Source: an uncultured Elusimicrobia bacterium
GTDB lineage: Bacteria; Elusimicrobiota; Endomicrobiia; Endomicrobiales; CAIRNS01
DNA: 64,000 nt
Assembly (NCBI GenBank): GCA_903880015.1
Contig: CAIRNS010000029.1
Location: forward strand, 1 to 64,000
Direction: 5' to 3'
In this document: positions 1-8,837 of the stretch, in pieces
Position numbering within the stretch: the first letter of the stretch is position 1
Layout: every line of letters starts with the position of its first letter
Notes under the pieces: generated by a model
What the model saw: only the letters and a program-made list of their open reading frames with translations
Told to the model about the DNA's origin: nothing
Database searches by the model: none
Position numbers and translations under genes: made by a program

Positions 1-79
1 CCAAATCGCCACTTTCCATGGTGGCAACAATCTCTTCAAGTCGTTTCAACGCCGATTCAAATTTCTGTGGTTTTACCAT
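1..79 (-). CDS. xseB: Exodeoxyribonuclease VII small subunit (partial, N-terminus only)
   Basis: Only the first 26 codons are inside the window; the gene runs off the left edge. The visible peptide starts MVKPQKFESALKRLEEIV and continues with ATMESGDL, the typical XseB helix. XseB binds XseA to form exonuclease VII, which degrades single-stranded DNA into oligonucleotides in the cytoplasm. A strong Shine-Dalgarno (GGAGGAG) lies 6 nt before the ATG. The start is 33 nt downstream of the xseA stop, so the two subunits are co-transcribed as is usual. Confidence 0.9.
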   Translation of the reverse strand, partial: MVKPQKFESALKRLEEIVATMESGDL

Positions 80-112
80 TTCATACTCCTCCGAGCGATA
101 GTCGAAACGCTG

Positions 113-1312
113 TCACATCACTCGTGTTTTAAAACTTCCCCGGGCAACCTTTACATCTATCTCATCGCCTCGCTGAACACATTTTTCGTCGGTCACAATC
201 GTTCGTTCCGGAAGTTTCCAGCAAATTGCGTAGCCGCGCTGCAGCGTACTCAAGGGTGATAAAACATGTAATTTCTCTGATGCGACGGACACTGCATGGC
301 GCGATGATTCCAGTATGTTTGCTGCTCGCGACGAGAGTGAATGCATCAGCGTATCAATATCCTGCATGCGTGATTCGAAAACCGCCAGCGGGTCCTGCAG
401 AAATCGTGAACGGGTTGCATGGGCAACAACATGTTCATATACTTCGAGCTGATGCCTGATTGTCCGAACCAGGGAATGCTTAAGATTGTCGACGCGCTCA
501 GTTAATTCAGTTTTGTTGCGTACAACCAGCTCGGCAGCCGCCGAAGGGGTCGCGGCACGCAAATCGGCCACAAAATCAGCAATGGTGAAATCAACTTCAT
601 GACCGACGCAGGATATGATCGGAATGCGTGAATCGGCGATGGCGCGGGCAACGATTTCTTCGTTAAACGCCCATAAATCCTCATATGAACCGCCACCGCG
701 TCCCACTAAAAGAACATCGATTTCAGGACAGTGCTTATTGAAATAATTAATTGCTGCCGTAATGTCGTACTTGGCTTCATCACCCTGAACGCGTACCGGA
801 TACAGCAGTACCGAAACATTGGCAAACCGCCGGGAGATAACCGAGAGTATATCGCGAATAGCTGCCCCGGCAGGCGATGTTATAACTCCGATGCGCTGAG
901 GAAGCATCGGAATCGGTTTTTTACGCGATTGATCGAAAAGCCCCTCTTTGTCGAGTTTTGCTTTAAGCTGTTCAAAAGCAAGCTGCAACGCGCCTTTGCC
1001 GGATGGTTCGGCGACAAGAGCTATGAACTGGTATTCGCCGCGCTTGGCATATGCCGAAACACGGCCGCGGACAATAATCTTCCCACCATCTTCGATGGCA
1101 AATTTTAGCAAACGGTTGACGCCTGCAAACATAACTGCAGATATCTGCGCATCTTGGTCTTTAAGAGAAAAATACCAATGCCCTGAAGGATATGCACGGA
1201 AATTAGATACTTCCCCTTCAAGCCAGATATCCGGCCAGGTGTCTTCCATCACGACGCGGATTTCGCGATTAAGCTCAGAAACTGTGTAGATTTTCCTGCC
1301 GTCGTTTTTCAT
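113..1312 (-). CDS. xseA: Exodeoxyribonuclease VII large subunit
   Basis: Catalytic subunit of exonuclease VII, acting on single-stranded DNA in the cytoplasm during repair. At 399 aa it is near the family length. The N-terminal OB-fold is visible at residues 9-50 (YTVSELN, LEGEVSNF, HWYFSLKD). The central nuclease domain shows GVITSPAGAAIRD (142-154) and the glycine-rich GRGGGSYEDLW motif (204-214), followed by a long helical C-terminal region. It starts 3 nt after the ymdB-like stop codon and is followed by xseB. It is therefore part of the run zapB-zapA-6S-rarA-fthC-rny-ymdB-xseA-xseB. Confidence 0.95.
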   Translation of the reverse strand: MKNDGRKIYTVSELNREIRVVMEDTWPDIWLEGEVSNFRAYPSGHWYFSLKDQDAQISAVMFAGVNRLLKFAIEDGGKIIVRGRVSAYAKRGEYQFIALVAEPSGKGALQLAFEQLKAKLDKEGLFDQSRKKPIPMLPQRIGVITSPAGAAIRDILSVISRRFANVSVLLYPVRVQGDEAKYDITAAINYFNKHCPEIDVLLVGRGGGSYEDLWAFNEEIVARAIADSRIPIISCVGHEVDFTIADFVADLRAATPSAAAELVVRNKTELTERVDNLKHSLVRTIRHQLEVYEHVVAHATRSRFLQDPLAVFESRMQDIDTLMHSLSSRAANILESSRHAVSVASEKLHVLSPLSTLQRGYAICWKLPERTIVTDEKCVQRGDEIDVKVARGSFKTRVM

Positions 1313-1315
1313 GCG

Positions 1316-2104
1316 TTATTTTGTGCCGCGGGTGTTTATAGAAAATCGTTTGATGGTGCGCGTCATACCGGTAACGGCATCGACATCAACAATACACCCC
1401 TGCATTACCGCGTCGCCCTGCGCTTCAACAAAATGCTGAGGCATACCGGTTAAAAACTTTTTGAGCACCGTATCCCTGTCCATGCCGATAACTCCCTCGT
1501 CAGGGCCGGTCATACCTGCATCCGTAAGCGATGCCGTTCCCGACAAGCGGACACCATCGTCAGCCGTCTGAACATGAGTATGCGTACCTACGACAGCTGA
1601 AACTCTGCCGTCGAGATAGTGCGTAATGGCGCTTTTTTCAGAGGTTACCTCGGCGTGCATGTCAACAAAAATAACTTTAGTTTCACGGCGTATCTGTTCA
1701 ATGACCGCGTCAGCGGCACGAAATGGACAATCAATCAAAGGAAGATACACCCGTCCCATCAGATTAATGACTCCTACGGCTTCATTAGTCGATGCGGTGT
1801 ATATCCCCCACCCCTGTCCGGGAACGCCCGGAGGGTAATTTGCCGGGCGCAGTATACGCGGATCATCCATTATCTCGACGATTTCTTTGCGGTCGAAAGT
1901 ATGGTTACCCATCGTAATGACATTAATGCCCAAGGAAAAGAGTTCCTGCGCAATAGCGCGGGTAAGCCCCTTTCCGGCAGCTGCATTCTCGGCATTGGCA
2001 ATGACAAAATCAGGTTTCTCCTTATCGAGAAAACCAGCCAACTTATCCGACAATATCTTGCGTCCGCTGTTGCCGACAATGTCCGCTATAAACAGTATTT
2101 TCAT
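1316..2104 (-). CDS. ymdB: YmdB-family metallophosphoesterase (TIGR00282)
   Basis: A 262-aa calcineurin-like phosphoesterase of the YmdB family, known in Bacillus as a 2',3'-cyclic nucleotide phosphodiesterase that works with RNase Y. The dinuclear metal-site motifs are visible: FIADIVG at the N-terminus, ANAENAAAGKG, MGNHTFDRKE, and GTHTHVQTAD late in the protein. An upstream start at 2143 would overlap rny by 32 nt. The ATG at 2104 gives the canonical family start MKILFIADIVG and lies 7 nt after the rny stop, so it is preferred. The rny-ymdB neighbourhood is conserved in many bacteria and supports a shared role in RNA turnover. Confidence 0.9.
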   Translation of the reverse strand: MKILFIADIVGNSGRKILSDKLAGFLDKEKPDFVIANAENAAAGKGLTRAIAQELFSLGINVITMGNHTFDRKEIVEIMDDPRILRPANYPPGVPGQGWGIYTASTNEAVGVINLMGRVYLPLIDCPFRAADAVIEQIRRETKVIFVDMHAEVTSEKSAITHYLDGRVSAVVGTHTHVQTADDGVRLSGTASLTDAGMTGPDEGVIGMDRDTVLKKFLTGMPQHFVEAQGDAVMQGCIVDVDAVTGMTRTIKRFSINTRGTK

Positions 2105-2111
2105 TATAAAC

Positions 2112-3671
2112 CTATTTTGCCACTTCCTGAGCGCGGGTTTCACGAATGACCGTTATCTTAATCTGTCCAGGGTACTCCAGCTCCTGCTCAACTTTTTGTG
2201 CGATATCGTGCGCTAGGACTTGTGCCGCCTTATCGTCAATGTCTTCCGGCTCTACCATAATGCGCACTTCACGGCCTGCCTGAATGGCGTAAGCGCTGGC
2301 CACGCCGCGGAAGGATGTACACACCTTTTCCAATTTCTCCAAGCGTTTAAGATACAGCTCAATCGATTCCCTGCGCGCTCCGGGGCGGGCAGCCGAAATA
2401 GCGTCAGCGGCGGCCACCACAAATGCCTCAGGGCTTTGCGGCGCCTCTATGCCTTCATGATGAGCAATAATGGCATTAATCATCTTGGGCGATTCGCCGT
2501 ATTTTCTGGCAAGGTCAGCCGATATCTGATGATGCATACCTTCAACTTCATGGTCTGTAGCTTTGCCTATGTCATGCATAAGCCCCGCGCGCTTACAAAA
2601 CGCAATATCAAGGCCTAACTCACCGGCAATCGTTCCCGAAAGCCAGGTAACTTCCAGCGTATGCTGCAGCTGGTTCTGTCCATAGGATGTACGGTATTTT
2701 AGCTTGCCCAGTAGCTTGATAATTTCCTGATTGAGTCCCGGCACACCTGCTTCCAGCGCCGCCTCTTCACCGGCTTCTTTTAGTTTGTTATCCATCTCGC
2801 GTTTTGTTTTCTCAACTACTTCTTCAATCCGGGCCGGATGAATTCGTCCGTCAGAAATCAGCCGTTCAAGCGACTGACGCGCGATTTCGCGACGCACGCC
2901 GTCAAACGCTGAAATGATGATGGTCTCAGGGGTGTCGTCAATAATCAAATCAACGCCGGTCGCCTGCTCAAACGCGCGAATATTCCTGCCTTCACGGCCG
3001 ATAACCCGGCCCTTTATCTCGTCGTTGGGGATATGAACGGAACTGGTCGTTATTTCCCCCGTATGCTCGGCGGCTACTTTTTGAATAGCAATGGAAAGGA
3101 TATCCTTCGACTTACGGTCAGCCGTTTCACGCGTTTCCTGCTCAAGCTTCTTCGATAAAAGCGCCATATCGCGTTTTGCTTCATCTTCAAGGGATTGCAT
3201 CAACAGTTTTTTTGCTTCTTCAGCCGACATTCCGGACAACCGTTCAAGAACTTTCTTTTGTTCTTCCTTTGCCTGCACCAGTTCCTTTTCCGTCTGTGCT
3301 ATCGCTTGTTCTTTGATGCCTATATTTGTTTCCTTGGCAACAAGATCCTTATCTTTTTTGTCCAATGTTTCAAATTTGCGATCGACGCTTTCTTCGCGCT
3401 GTGTCAACCGCCGTTCCAGATTCTGTACTTCTTGTTTGCGTTCGCGGGTTTCTTTCTCAAACTCGACCCGTGAGCGTTCCATCGCTTCTTTTACTTCCAG
3501 CATTCCTTCTTTTTTCTTGTTTTCTACGACCAACTTTGCATCACTGAGTATCCGTTCAGCCGTTTGTTCAGCTGACTGCGCCTGGGATTTTCCGTACATC
3601 AAACGGATTAAATAGCCGATAACCAAACCGGCGACTGCAACTGCAAGTATAATAACTGATTGATCCATCAC
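2112..3671 (-). CDS. rny: Ribonuclease Y (membrane-anchored endoribonuclease)
   Basis: The 519-aa length matches RNase Y, which initiates mRNA decay at the inner membrane. The architecture is complete. There is one N-terminal transmembrane helix (residues 5-25). A highly charged coiled coil spans about 30-190. A KH domain carries [15 protein letters not shown] (221-235), and an HD phosphohydrolase domain carries His337 and the HD pair His366-Asp367 (MHDIGK). Its start overlaps the stop of the cyclo-ligase gene by 4 nt, indicating translational coupling. The presence of RNase Y and adjacent YmdB suggests a Bacillus-like RNA degradation scheme. Confidence 0.97.
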   Translation of the reverse strand: MMDQSVIILAVAVAGLVIGYLIRLMYGKSQAQSAEQTAERILSDAKLVVENKKKEGMLEVKEAMERSRVEFEKETRERKQEVQNLERRLTQREESVDRKFETLDKKDKDLVAKETNIGIKEQAIAQTEKELVQAKEEQKKVLERLSGMSAEEAKKLLMQSLEDEAKRDMALLSKKLEQETRETADRKSKDILSIAIQKVAAEHTGEITTSSVHIPNDEIKGRVIGREGRNIRAFEQATGVDLIIDDTPETIIISAFDGVRREIARQSLERLISDGRIHPARIEEVVEKTKREMDNKLKEAGEEAALEAGVPGLNQEIIKLLGKLKYRTSYGQNQLQHTLEVTWLSGTIAGELGLDIAFCKRAGLMHDIGKATDHEVEGMHHQISADLARKYGESPKMINAIIAHHEGIEAPQSPEAFVVAAADAISAARPGARRESIELYLKRLEKLEKVCTSFRGVASAYAIQAGREVRIMVEPEDIDDKAAQVLAHDIAQKVEQELEYPGQIKITVIRETRAQEVAK

Positions 3672-4276
3672 TTGAAACTCCTTTCATCACACGAAATAAT
3701 TCGTGTGTTCGTAACTATCAAACCAACAGTTACATCGTTTTTTTCACTCGGAACATTTTCTAAGACCTGAAAATCATACGCTAGACCAACTAACTTCTGC
3801 GCCGGCAATGCTCCCATCCAGCGGTCATAAAATCCTTTGCCGTATCCTATCCGGCTGCCGTGAGGGTCAAATACCATTCCCGGCACCAACACAACATCAA
3901 TCTCGTCAATGGCAAGAACTTCACAGTCGGGACTTGTATGCGGCTCGCGTATATTAAAAACTCCCGGCGAAACATCATCCAGCGACCGAATGCACATAAC
4001 CTGCATGACGCCCGACTCTTTTGCCGCTACTTTCGGGACAGCTACCCGTTTCCCATCAGCAAAAGCATGTATGATAAAATCATCTGTCATCACTTCTGAA
4101 CCGTGGCTACAGTATGCCACGATTGTTTTCGCCGACTCATAGACAGGCAACGAAATGAGCCGCCGCGTAATCTCGGAGCTTAGGTATGCGCGTTCTTTAT
4201 CAGACAGCGCATCGCGTTTACTTTTTATTGTCTGTCGCAGACGAACTTTTTCGTCTCCAGCGAGAAAGCCGTTCAC
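3668..4276 (-). CDS. ygfA: 5-formyltetrahydrofolate cyclo-ligase
   Basis: A 202-aa enzyme that converts 5-formyl-THF to 5,10-methenyl-THF using ATP, in cytoplasmic one-carbon metabolism. Family marks are the N-terminal basic helix ([14 protein letters not shown]) and the C-terminal substrate/ATP loop [17 protein letters not shown]. The start codon is GTG at 4276, so the gene overlaps the rarA 3' end by 59 nt. No good later start exists before the conserved region. The order zapA, 6S RNA, ... cyclo-ligase echoes the zapA-ssrS-ygfA arrangement of proteobacteria, with rarA inserted between. Confidence 0.92.
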   Translation of the reverse strand: MNGFLAGDEKVRLRQTIKSKRDALSDKERAYLSSEITRRLISLPVYESAKTIVAYCSHGSEVMTDDFIIHAFADGKRVAVPKVAAKESGVMQVMCIRSLDDVSPGVFNIREPHTSPDCEVLAIDEIDVVLVPGMVFDPHGSRIGYGKGFYDRWMGALPAQKLVGLAYDFQVLENVPSEKNDVTVGLIVTNTRIISCDERSFK

Positions 4277-5564
4277 CTATGGTAACCTCATAACCCTGAT
4301 CGCTCGGTTCATACAGAACCGTTGGATTAGGCCAATACTCCTGTTCAACAAAATGACCCGGAAAATCATGCGGATATTGATACCCCACCCCATGGCCAAA
4401 TTTACTTGCTCCGTCGCCCGTCGCATCTTTGAGATGAATAGGGACCGAACGGGGGCTATCGTTCACCAGGGCGTTTTCCGCATTATGCAGCGCGATGTAT
4501 GCCGCATTTGACTTGGGAGCGCACGCAACATAGGTAACCGCCTGAGCCAAAGGAATCTTTGCCTCGGGCATGCCGACAAACTCTACGGCGGCAAGCGCCG
4601 ATGTCGCCACCATTAGCGCGCGCGGATCAGCGTTGCCCACATCTTCTGATGCGCAAATAATAATCCGGCGGGCTAAGAAGCGCGGATCATCCCCGGCTGC
4701 AAGCATTTTCGTCATCCAGTACAACGCGGCGTCGGGATTTGATCCCCGCATTGATTTAATGAATGCTGATATATGGTCATAGTGCTCATCACCTGATTTA
4801 TCATATGATATCATCTTATTCTGAAGTGATTCTTCTGCCACCTTCAGCGTAAAATGTACCCCGTCCTGTGCCGTATGCGCGGTTGAAACAACGCCAATCT
4901 CAAGGGCATTAAGCAACCGACGCGCGTCACCCAAAGACCTGTCGATCAAATGAGCCCGTGCATCATCGTCCATCTGCACGCGGTATAAACCAAGCCCTCG
5001 TTGACTATCTGAAAGCGCACGATCAATGATACTGCTTAACGAAGCCGCATCCAGTGATTTGAATTCAAACATCGTTGAGCGGGACAACAACGCTTTGTTG
5101 ACATAAAAATAGGGATTTTCCGTTGTAATACCAATAAGGGTAATAGTCCCTTTTTCGACATCGGGGAGTAATGCGTCCTGTTGAGTTTTGTTGAAATGAT
5201 GTATTTCATCAACCAACAGTATCGTTTTCTTTCCTGATGCGATACGGCGTAATTTTGCCTGTTCGATACTGCGGCGTATATCAGGAATGCCGACAAGCAC
5301 GGCATTGGTCTCGTCAAAATGGGCGCCTGTACGCTCAGCAATTATACGCGCTAAAGCGCTCTTGCCGGTACCGGATGGACCAAAAAATATCACTGAACTG
5401 ACCCGGTCTGCCGCTATTGCTCGGCGTAATAGTTTTCCCGGCCCGAGTATCTCTGCCTGACCGGCGAATTCATCGATGGACCGAGGTGCCATCCGGCGCG
5501 CCAATGGTGTATTTTCGACGGCTGTATTAGTATCCTTTGATGATTCAAAGAGTTCAGTTTGCAT
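4218..5564 (-). CDS. rarA: Replication-associated recombination protein RarA (MgsA-type AAA+ ATPase)
   Basis: A 448-aa clamp-loader-like AAA+ ATPase that acts at stalled replication forks. With the chosen ATG at 5564, Walker A is GPSGTGKS (62-69) and Walker B is LLVDEIHHF (116-124). A sensor segment TTENPYF follows, and the MgsA-type C-terminal oligomerisation domain begins near DEHYDHISAFIKSMRG. The reading frame is open back to 5684. However, that extension lacks family similarity and would run through the 6S RNA gene, so the internal start MQTELFESS is used. The 3' end overlaps the cyclo-ligase gene by 59 nt. Confidence 0.93.
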   Translation of the reverse strand: MQTELFESSKDTNTAVENTPLARRMAPRSIDEFAGQAEILGPGKLLRRAIAADRVSSVIFFGPSGTGKSALARIIAERTGAHFDETNAVLVGIPDIRRSIEQAKLRRIASGKKTILLVDEIHHFNKTQQDALLPDVEKGTITLIGITTENPYFYVNKALLSRSTMFEFKSLDAASLSSIIDRALSDSQRGLGLYRVQMDDDARAHLIDRSLGDARRLLNALEIGVVSTAHTAQDGVHFTLKVAEESLQNKMISYDKSGDEHYDHISAFIKSMRGSNPDAALYWMTKMLAAGDDPRFLARRIIICASEDVGNADPRALMVATSALAAVEFVGMPEAKIPLAQAVTYVACAPKSNAAYIALHNAENALVNDSPRSVPIHLKDATGDGASKFGHGVGYQYPHDFPGHFVEQEYWPNPTVLYEPSDQGYEVTIGERLSRWRRKSSSATDNKK

Positions 5565-5600
5565 ATGTTTAAAATCACTTTTCAAAGCTTGAGGATATAC

Positions 5601-5757
5601 AAAAAAATGCCCCACTGTGCCGTTTCTCAATCGATGTAAGTCCCAGTAATCAAAATGGATGTCAGGGATCCGGCCCAAGAGCACGGATACACCACGACTT
5701 CCTGATAGGAACTTGTCGGCTTACATCAGATGAAGAGTGACCAACACCGCAGGGCTA
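5601..5757 (-). ncRNA. ssrS: 6S RNA
   Basis: The 200-nt gap between zapA and rarA folds as one long rod with a central bubble, the hallmark of 6S RNA, the RNA that mimics an open promoter and binds sigma-70 RNA polymerase. The 5' arm 5755-5741 (GCCCTGCGGTGTTGG) pairs with the 3' arm 5622-5609 (CGGCACAGTGGGGC). The internal loop is 5740-5729 opposite 5631-5623. Next comes helix TGATGTAAG (5728-5720) with CTTACATCG (5640-5632), then TCAGG/CCTGA and ATCCG/CGGAT up to an apical loop. A T7 run at 5607-5601 directly follows the closing stem. The position beside zapA matches known 6S loci. The ends are estimates. Confidence 0.85.
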
Positions 5758-5763
5758 AACGCA

Positions 5764-6048
5764 TCAAACTGACAAAGCGTTATCAAGTGCCTTGATAAGC
5801 TCATCAGCCTTCTTATCGAAAACTCCCGAAACATTGTCACGGGAATTTTTCAATCGGAACAATTCGTCAGCGATATTCAACGCCGCCAGAATGGCAAGCT
5901 TTAGCGTGTCTGCGATGCCTGTGTCATTTTCAATCTCAGTCAATTTCTGTTCTAAATATTCAGCCAGTGAATATATCATTAATTCATCACCGGCAGGTGT
6001 TTCAACTTCATACACCACACCGCGAATTTTTACAGGAGTTTTATTCAT
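5764..6048 (-). CDS. zapA: Cell division protein ZapA
   Basis: A 94-aa FtsZ-associated protein that bundles FtsZ protofilaments at mid-cell. It has the ZapA pattern: a short N-terminal beta region (VKIRGVVYEVETPAGDE), then a long helix with SLAEYLEQKLTEIE and the conserved stretch LKLAILAALNIADELFRLK, ending in a coiled coil. It overlaps the preceding zapB-like coiled-coil gene by 8 nt, and its stop lies only 9 nt before the 6S RNA closing stem. The 6S RNA may therefore be cut from the zapA transcript. Confidence 0.9.
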   Translation of the reverse strand: MNKTPVKIRGVVYEVETPAGDELMIYSLAEYLEQKLTEIENDTGIADTLKLAILAALNIADELFRLKNSRDNVSGVFDKKADELIKALDNALSV

Positions 6049-6262
6049 GTTTCATTTTCTTTAACAACTTTTCTATGCGATGCGACAAAGCGGCATGCCG
6101 CTCGCGCAACTGCTCATTCTCGCGCACAACCCCCTGAACCCGCTTGTGTTCATCCTGGAGATGTTTAAGATCAGATTCCAGCTTGCCTTTTTCCTTTTTA
6201 ATGCGAATCAAGTGCTCGGCAGCCAAATGTACTTTCTTAGTTAATATTTCAATAAGTTCCAC
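6041..6262 (-). CDS. Small coiled-coil protein upstream of zapA (ZapB-like)
   Basis: A 73-aa, highly charged protein predicted to be almost entirely one coiled coil (heptad-like LIEILTKKVHLAAEHLIRIKK and LKHLQDEHKRVQGVV). Small coiled-coil genes of this kind often precede zapA and are annotated as ZapB-like. The function is inferred from position and shape, not from a specific motif. The start is GTG (MELIEIL). No ribosome-binding site is present: a TTGACA-17-TAAAAT promoter puts the expected transcription start on or next to the GTG, so the mRNA may be leaderless. Confidence 0.7.
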   Translation of the reverse strand: MELIEILTKKVHLAAEHLIRIKKEKGKLESDLKHLQDEHKRVQGVVRENEQLRERHAALSHRIEKLLKKMKHE

Positions 6263-6268
6263 GCTTAA

Positions 6269-6297
6269 ATTTTATAACTAAATTCAACCGCTGTCAA
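6269..6297 (-). promoter_or_regulatory. Sigma-70-type promoter for the zapB-like/zapA/6S run
   Basis: The -35 box TTGACA (6297-6292) and -10 box TAAAAT (6274-6269) are separated by 17 nt. The expected start, about 7 nt downstream, falls at 6262, the G of the GTG codon of the zapB-like gene. The rest of the gap up to 6448 is A/T-rich and holds nothing else recognisable. Confidence 0.7.
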
Positions 6298-6448
6298 GTG
6301 TTTATTTTGGTGCCTAGACAGGAAATTCCTGCAGAAAAGTTTATACCTTTTTGAAATACATGGAAATTGAAAACATAACAATAAATCTAAACTCTTTAAT
6401 GTAAAACTTCAACTCGGAATTTAGAGCAGGCAAACAGAGATTAAAAGA

Positions 6449-7894
6449 CTATTTGAGGAGAGCCGAGGGAATAATGGTATCTAAGCCAAGTATACACGCA
6501 GGATCAAATATTTTCTTGACGCGAGCAATTTCCTTCATGCCGGCAGTCCCAATCATTGCTTCTAAAAAAAGGTGTTTAAGCTTACCGATACCGTGCTCCG
6601 CCGACACTGTCCCCCCCAGTTGCACGGCCCGGGTGACCAGTTGCAAATAAAGCGCTCTGCTTGCGGTGAATTCTTCTTGCGTTTTAGGCAGGATATTAGC
6701 GTGCAGATGACATTCACCGATATGCCCGAAAATCAGATACTGCATACCTGATGCTTCAAAGGCCTCGTGATAGGCGTGCATCATGTCGATAAATGATTCT
6801 GGCGGAACAGCAATGTCAGTGCCTACCTTCGGTAACCGGTTCTGCTTGACGATTTGGTTTACTTTCTCAGGTAATGCGTGCCTGAATTCACGAAAGATTT
6901 CCTGCTCGCGAGCATTCGCTGAGAACCAGATAGCGTCCATTATTGCGTTGTTCGTTTCCAGAAGGGTATACCATTCTTGGACCGCGCAATCAGTGGCGGC
7001 AGCATCGACATCTTGTTCAAAAAAGATTGCCGCTTGCGCGCGCGGCGGAATGTGCGGATAATCCTCGCGCAGTAGTGCAAGTGAATAGCGGTCAAAGTAC
7101 TCAAACGACAGCGCGGCAATTGCCGTGCGGGCCGACGAAACAAAACGCCACGATGCACTCTCGTTCTCAAAAAATGCAATGCCGGCGACACACTGTTGAC
7201 CCAATGGGAGCAACTGTACTTCTATTTCGGTAATAACCCCCAGCGTCCCCTCTTGTCCGATAAATAAATCAATGAGGTCCATGTCGGGCGCAGAAAAATA
7301 TCCTGCTGCATTTTTTATTTTGGGGAGACGGTAGCGAGGTGCCTGAAAAGTTCGGGAGGGAAGCTTAAATATATAGTCCTGAGCAATATACATGCCCCGG
7401 TAAATTTCCAATACTTCACCGGAAGATAAAACCACACGGAGGCGCTTAACATAATTACGGGTCGGCCCGTATTTATAGCCGCGGCTTCCGGAAGCATTTG
7501 TAGCGACATTTCCGCCTATCCATGCACTGCGCTCGGTAGGGTCCGGCGGATACATCAACCCTTTTTTTGCAGCGGCAATCTTGAGTTCATCCACGCTAAC
7601 GCCCGGCTGCACTATCGCCACTGCAGAACCGTCACTGTCAACGGTTATATCGAGTATGCGATTCATGCGTTCCAGAGACAAAACCGATCCGCCAAACGGA
7701 ACTCTCCCCCCCGTCACTCCGGTCCCAGCGCCGGCAATAGTCACCGGCGTAGTATCTTGTGCCGCCTGGCGCAGAAAATTAATTATATCGACTTCAGATT
7801 CCGGGAAAGCCACACGGTCAGCTTTACCGCCGAGAAGTCCGGAATGGTCTTCCATGTATGAAGCAATAATTGATTGGTCAGTTTTTATGTGCAT
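6449..7894 (-). CDS. FAD-linked oxidase, GlcD/D-lactate dehydrogenase family
   Basis: A 481-aa flavoprotein of the vanillyl-alcohol-oxidase superfamily, oxidising a D-2-hydroxyacid such as glycolate or D-lactate. The N-terminal FAD-binding domain shows GAGTGVTGG (55-63), PPDPTERSAWIGGNVATNASG and GSRGYKYG. The FAD-oxidase C domain ends with HIGECHLHANILP and VSAEHGIGKLK, where histidines line the active site. Substrate cannot be told from sequence. A GTG at 7954 would overlap the peptidase gene by 35 nt, so ATG 7894 is preferred. Neither start has a clear Shine-Dalgarno. It is the last gene of the pheT-peptidase-oxidase run. Confidence 0.88.
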   Translation of the reverse strand: MHIKTDQSIIASYMEDHSGLLGGKADRVAFPESEVDIINFLRQAAQDTTPVTIAGAGTGVTGGRVPFGGSVLSLERMNRILDITVDSDGSAVAIVQPGVSVDELKIAAAKKGLMYPPDPTERSAWIGGNVATNASGSRGYKYGPTRNYVKRLRVVLSSGEVLEIYRGMYIAQDYIFKLPSRTFQAPRYRLPKIKNAAGYFSAPDMDLIDLFIGQEGTLGVITEIEVQLLPLGQQCVAGIAFFENESASWRFVSSARTAIAALSFEYFDRYSLALLREDYPHIPPRAQAAIFFEQDVDAAATDCAVQEWYTLLETNNAIMDAIWFSANAREQEIFREFRHALPEKVNQIVKQNRLPKVGTDIAVPPESFIDMMHAYHEAFEASGMQYLIFGHIGECHLHANILPKTQEEFTASRALYLQLVTRAVQLGGTVSAEHGIGKLKHLFLEAMIGTAGMKEIARVKKIFDPACILGLDTIIPSALLK

Positions 7895-7919
7895 GATGTA
7901 TGTTGTCGGAAGAAAATAT

Positions 7920-8837
7920 TTACCAGATATATTTGAGGGGGTCTTTGGGTACACCGTTTTTTTTGATGGTAAAATGGAGATGCGGTCCGGTCACTCGTCC
8001 GGTGGCACCGCTTTTGGCAATGAGTTGGCGCGCCTTGACCCGTTGTCCCACATGAACAAGAACTCGGGATAAATGACCGTATTGCGTTTCGTAACCGTCT
8101 TCATGGTCGACAAATACGGCTGTACCGTAATGTCCTATACCGTCGCTGGCAACGGTAACAACGCCGGCCGCTGCTGCGCCGACCCATGTGTTGCTTGGCA
8201 CCGCTATATCTATCCCCCCGTGAAAACTATGCAGTGAACCGGTCACCGGATGCTTCCTCTTGCCAAAAAGACTGCTTAACCGGCCGCCCAGCGGCGAAGT
8301 GAAAAGTGAGCGAAGTTGATATTTCTCCTGCATTGCTTTGTTCATCAAATCAGTGTCGGGACGGACACCCGGAATAAATATATATGATCCAGGAACGAGT
8401 GCGGCAACGCCGGTGTTGATGCCTTGAATTTTTTCGGGTGCTACGCGGTATCGCGCTCCGACGCTTACCCATGTATCGCCGGTTTGGACCGGGTGTAACG
8501 AACCACCCTTCGACGGAATCAATATTCTCTGACCAATAGCAACATCATAGGTTTCCAGCTGGGGATTACATCCGATGATGCTATGCACCGAATAATGATG
8601 ACGCGATGCTATTTTCCAAAGATTTTCTTTGGACTTAACGGTGTGAATATAGAATCCGACGGTAGGAACTTTTTGTTGCAGATACGCCAGACGCCTCGCA
8701 AGAAGGTCAGTCAACTCAGGGGTTTTGTTAACTGTCGCTGTCCGCTCCACCGAGAAAGAAAAAATCGGCAGCAATAGAATTATGGAAAATAAAAGCAGGA
8801 GATGCTTCATCGGGAAAACAAATGGTCTGATGATCAT
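7920..8837 (-). CDS. LysM-domain M23-family metallopeptidase (murein endopeptidase-like)
   Basis: A 305-aa exported protein. An N-terminal hydrophobic segment (residues 11-29) is a signal peptide or anchor. Two LysM peptidoglycan-binding repeats follow at about 65-108 and 113-157. The C-terminal peptidase-M23 domain has the zinc ligands His206 and Asp210 (HGGID) and the HLHF motif (286-289), so it is probably active rather than an EnvC/NlpD-like activator. The role is cell-wall remodelling in the periplasm. The ATG overlaps the pheT stop as ATGA; an alternative ATG at 8810 (MKHLLLLF) would also give a good signal peptide. Confidence 0.9.
   Translation of the reverse strand: MIIRPFVFPMKHLLLLFSIILLLPIFSFSVERTATVNKTPELTDLLARRLAYLQQKVPTVGFYIHTVKSKENLWKIASRHHYSVHSIIGCNPQLETYDVAIGQRILIPSKGGSLHPVQTGDTWVSVGARYRVAPEKIQGINTGVAALVPGSYIFIPGVRPDTDLMNKAMQEKYQLRSLFTSPLGGRLSSLFGKRKHPVTGSLHSFHGGIDIAVPSNTWVGAAAAGVVTVASDGIGHYGTAVFVDHEDGYETQYGHLSRVLVHVGQRVKARQLIAKSGATGRVTGPHLHFTIKKNGVPKDPLKYIW

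Noticed and set aside
948-1289. Long plus-strand frames opposite xseA, rny and many other minus-strand genes
   Set aside because: They have no ribosome-binding site, no plausible protein motifs and mirror the codon structure of well-identified genes on the other strand.
5565-5684. A 40-residue N-terminal extension of RarA
   Set aside because: It has no family similarity and lies within the 6S RNA fold; the ATG at 5564 gives a normal RarA start.
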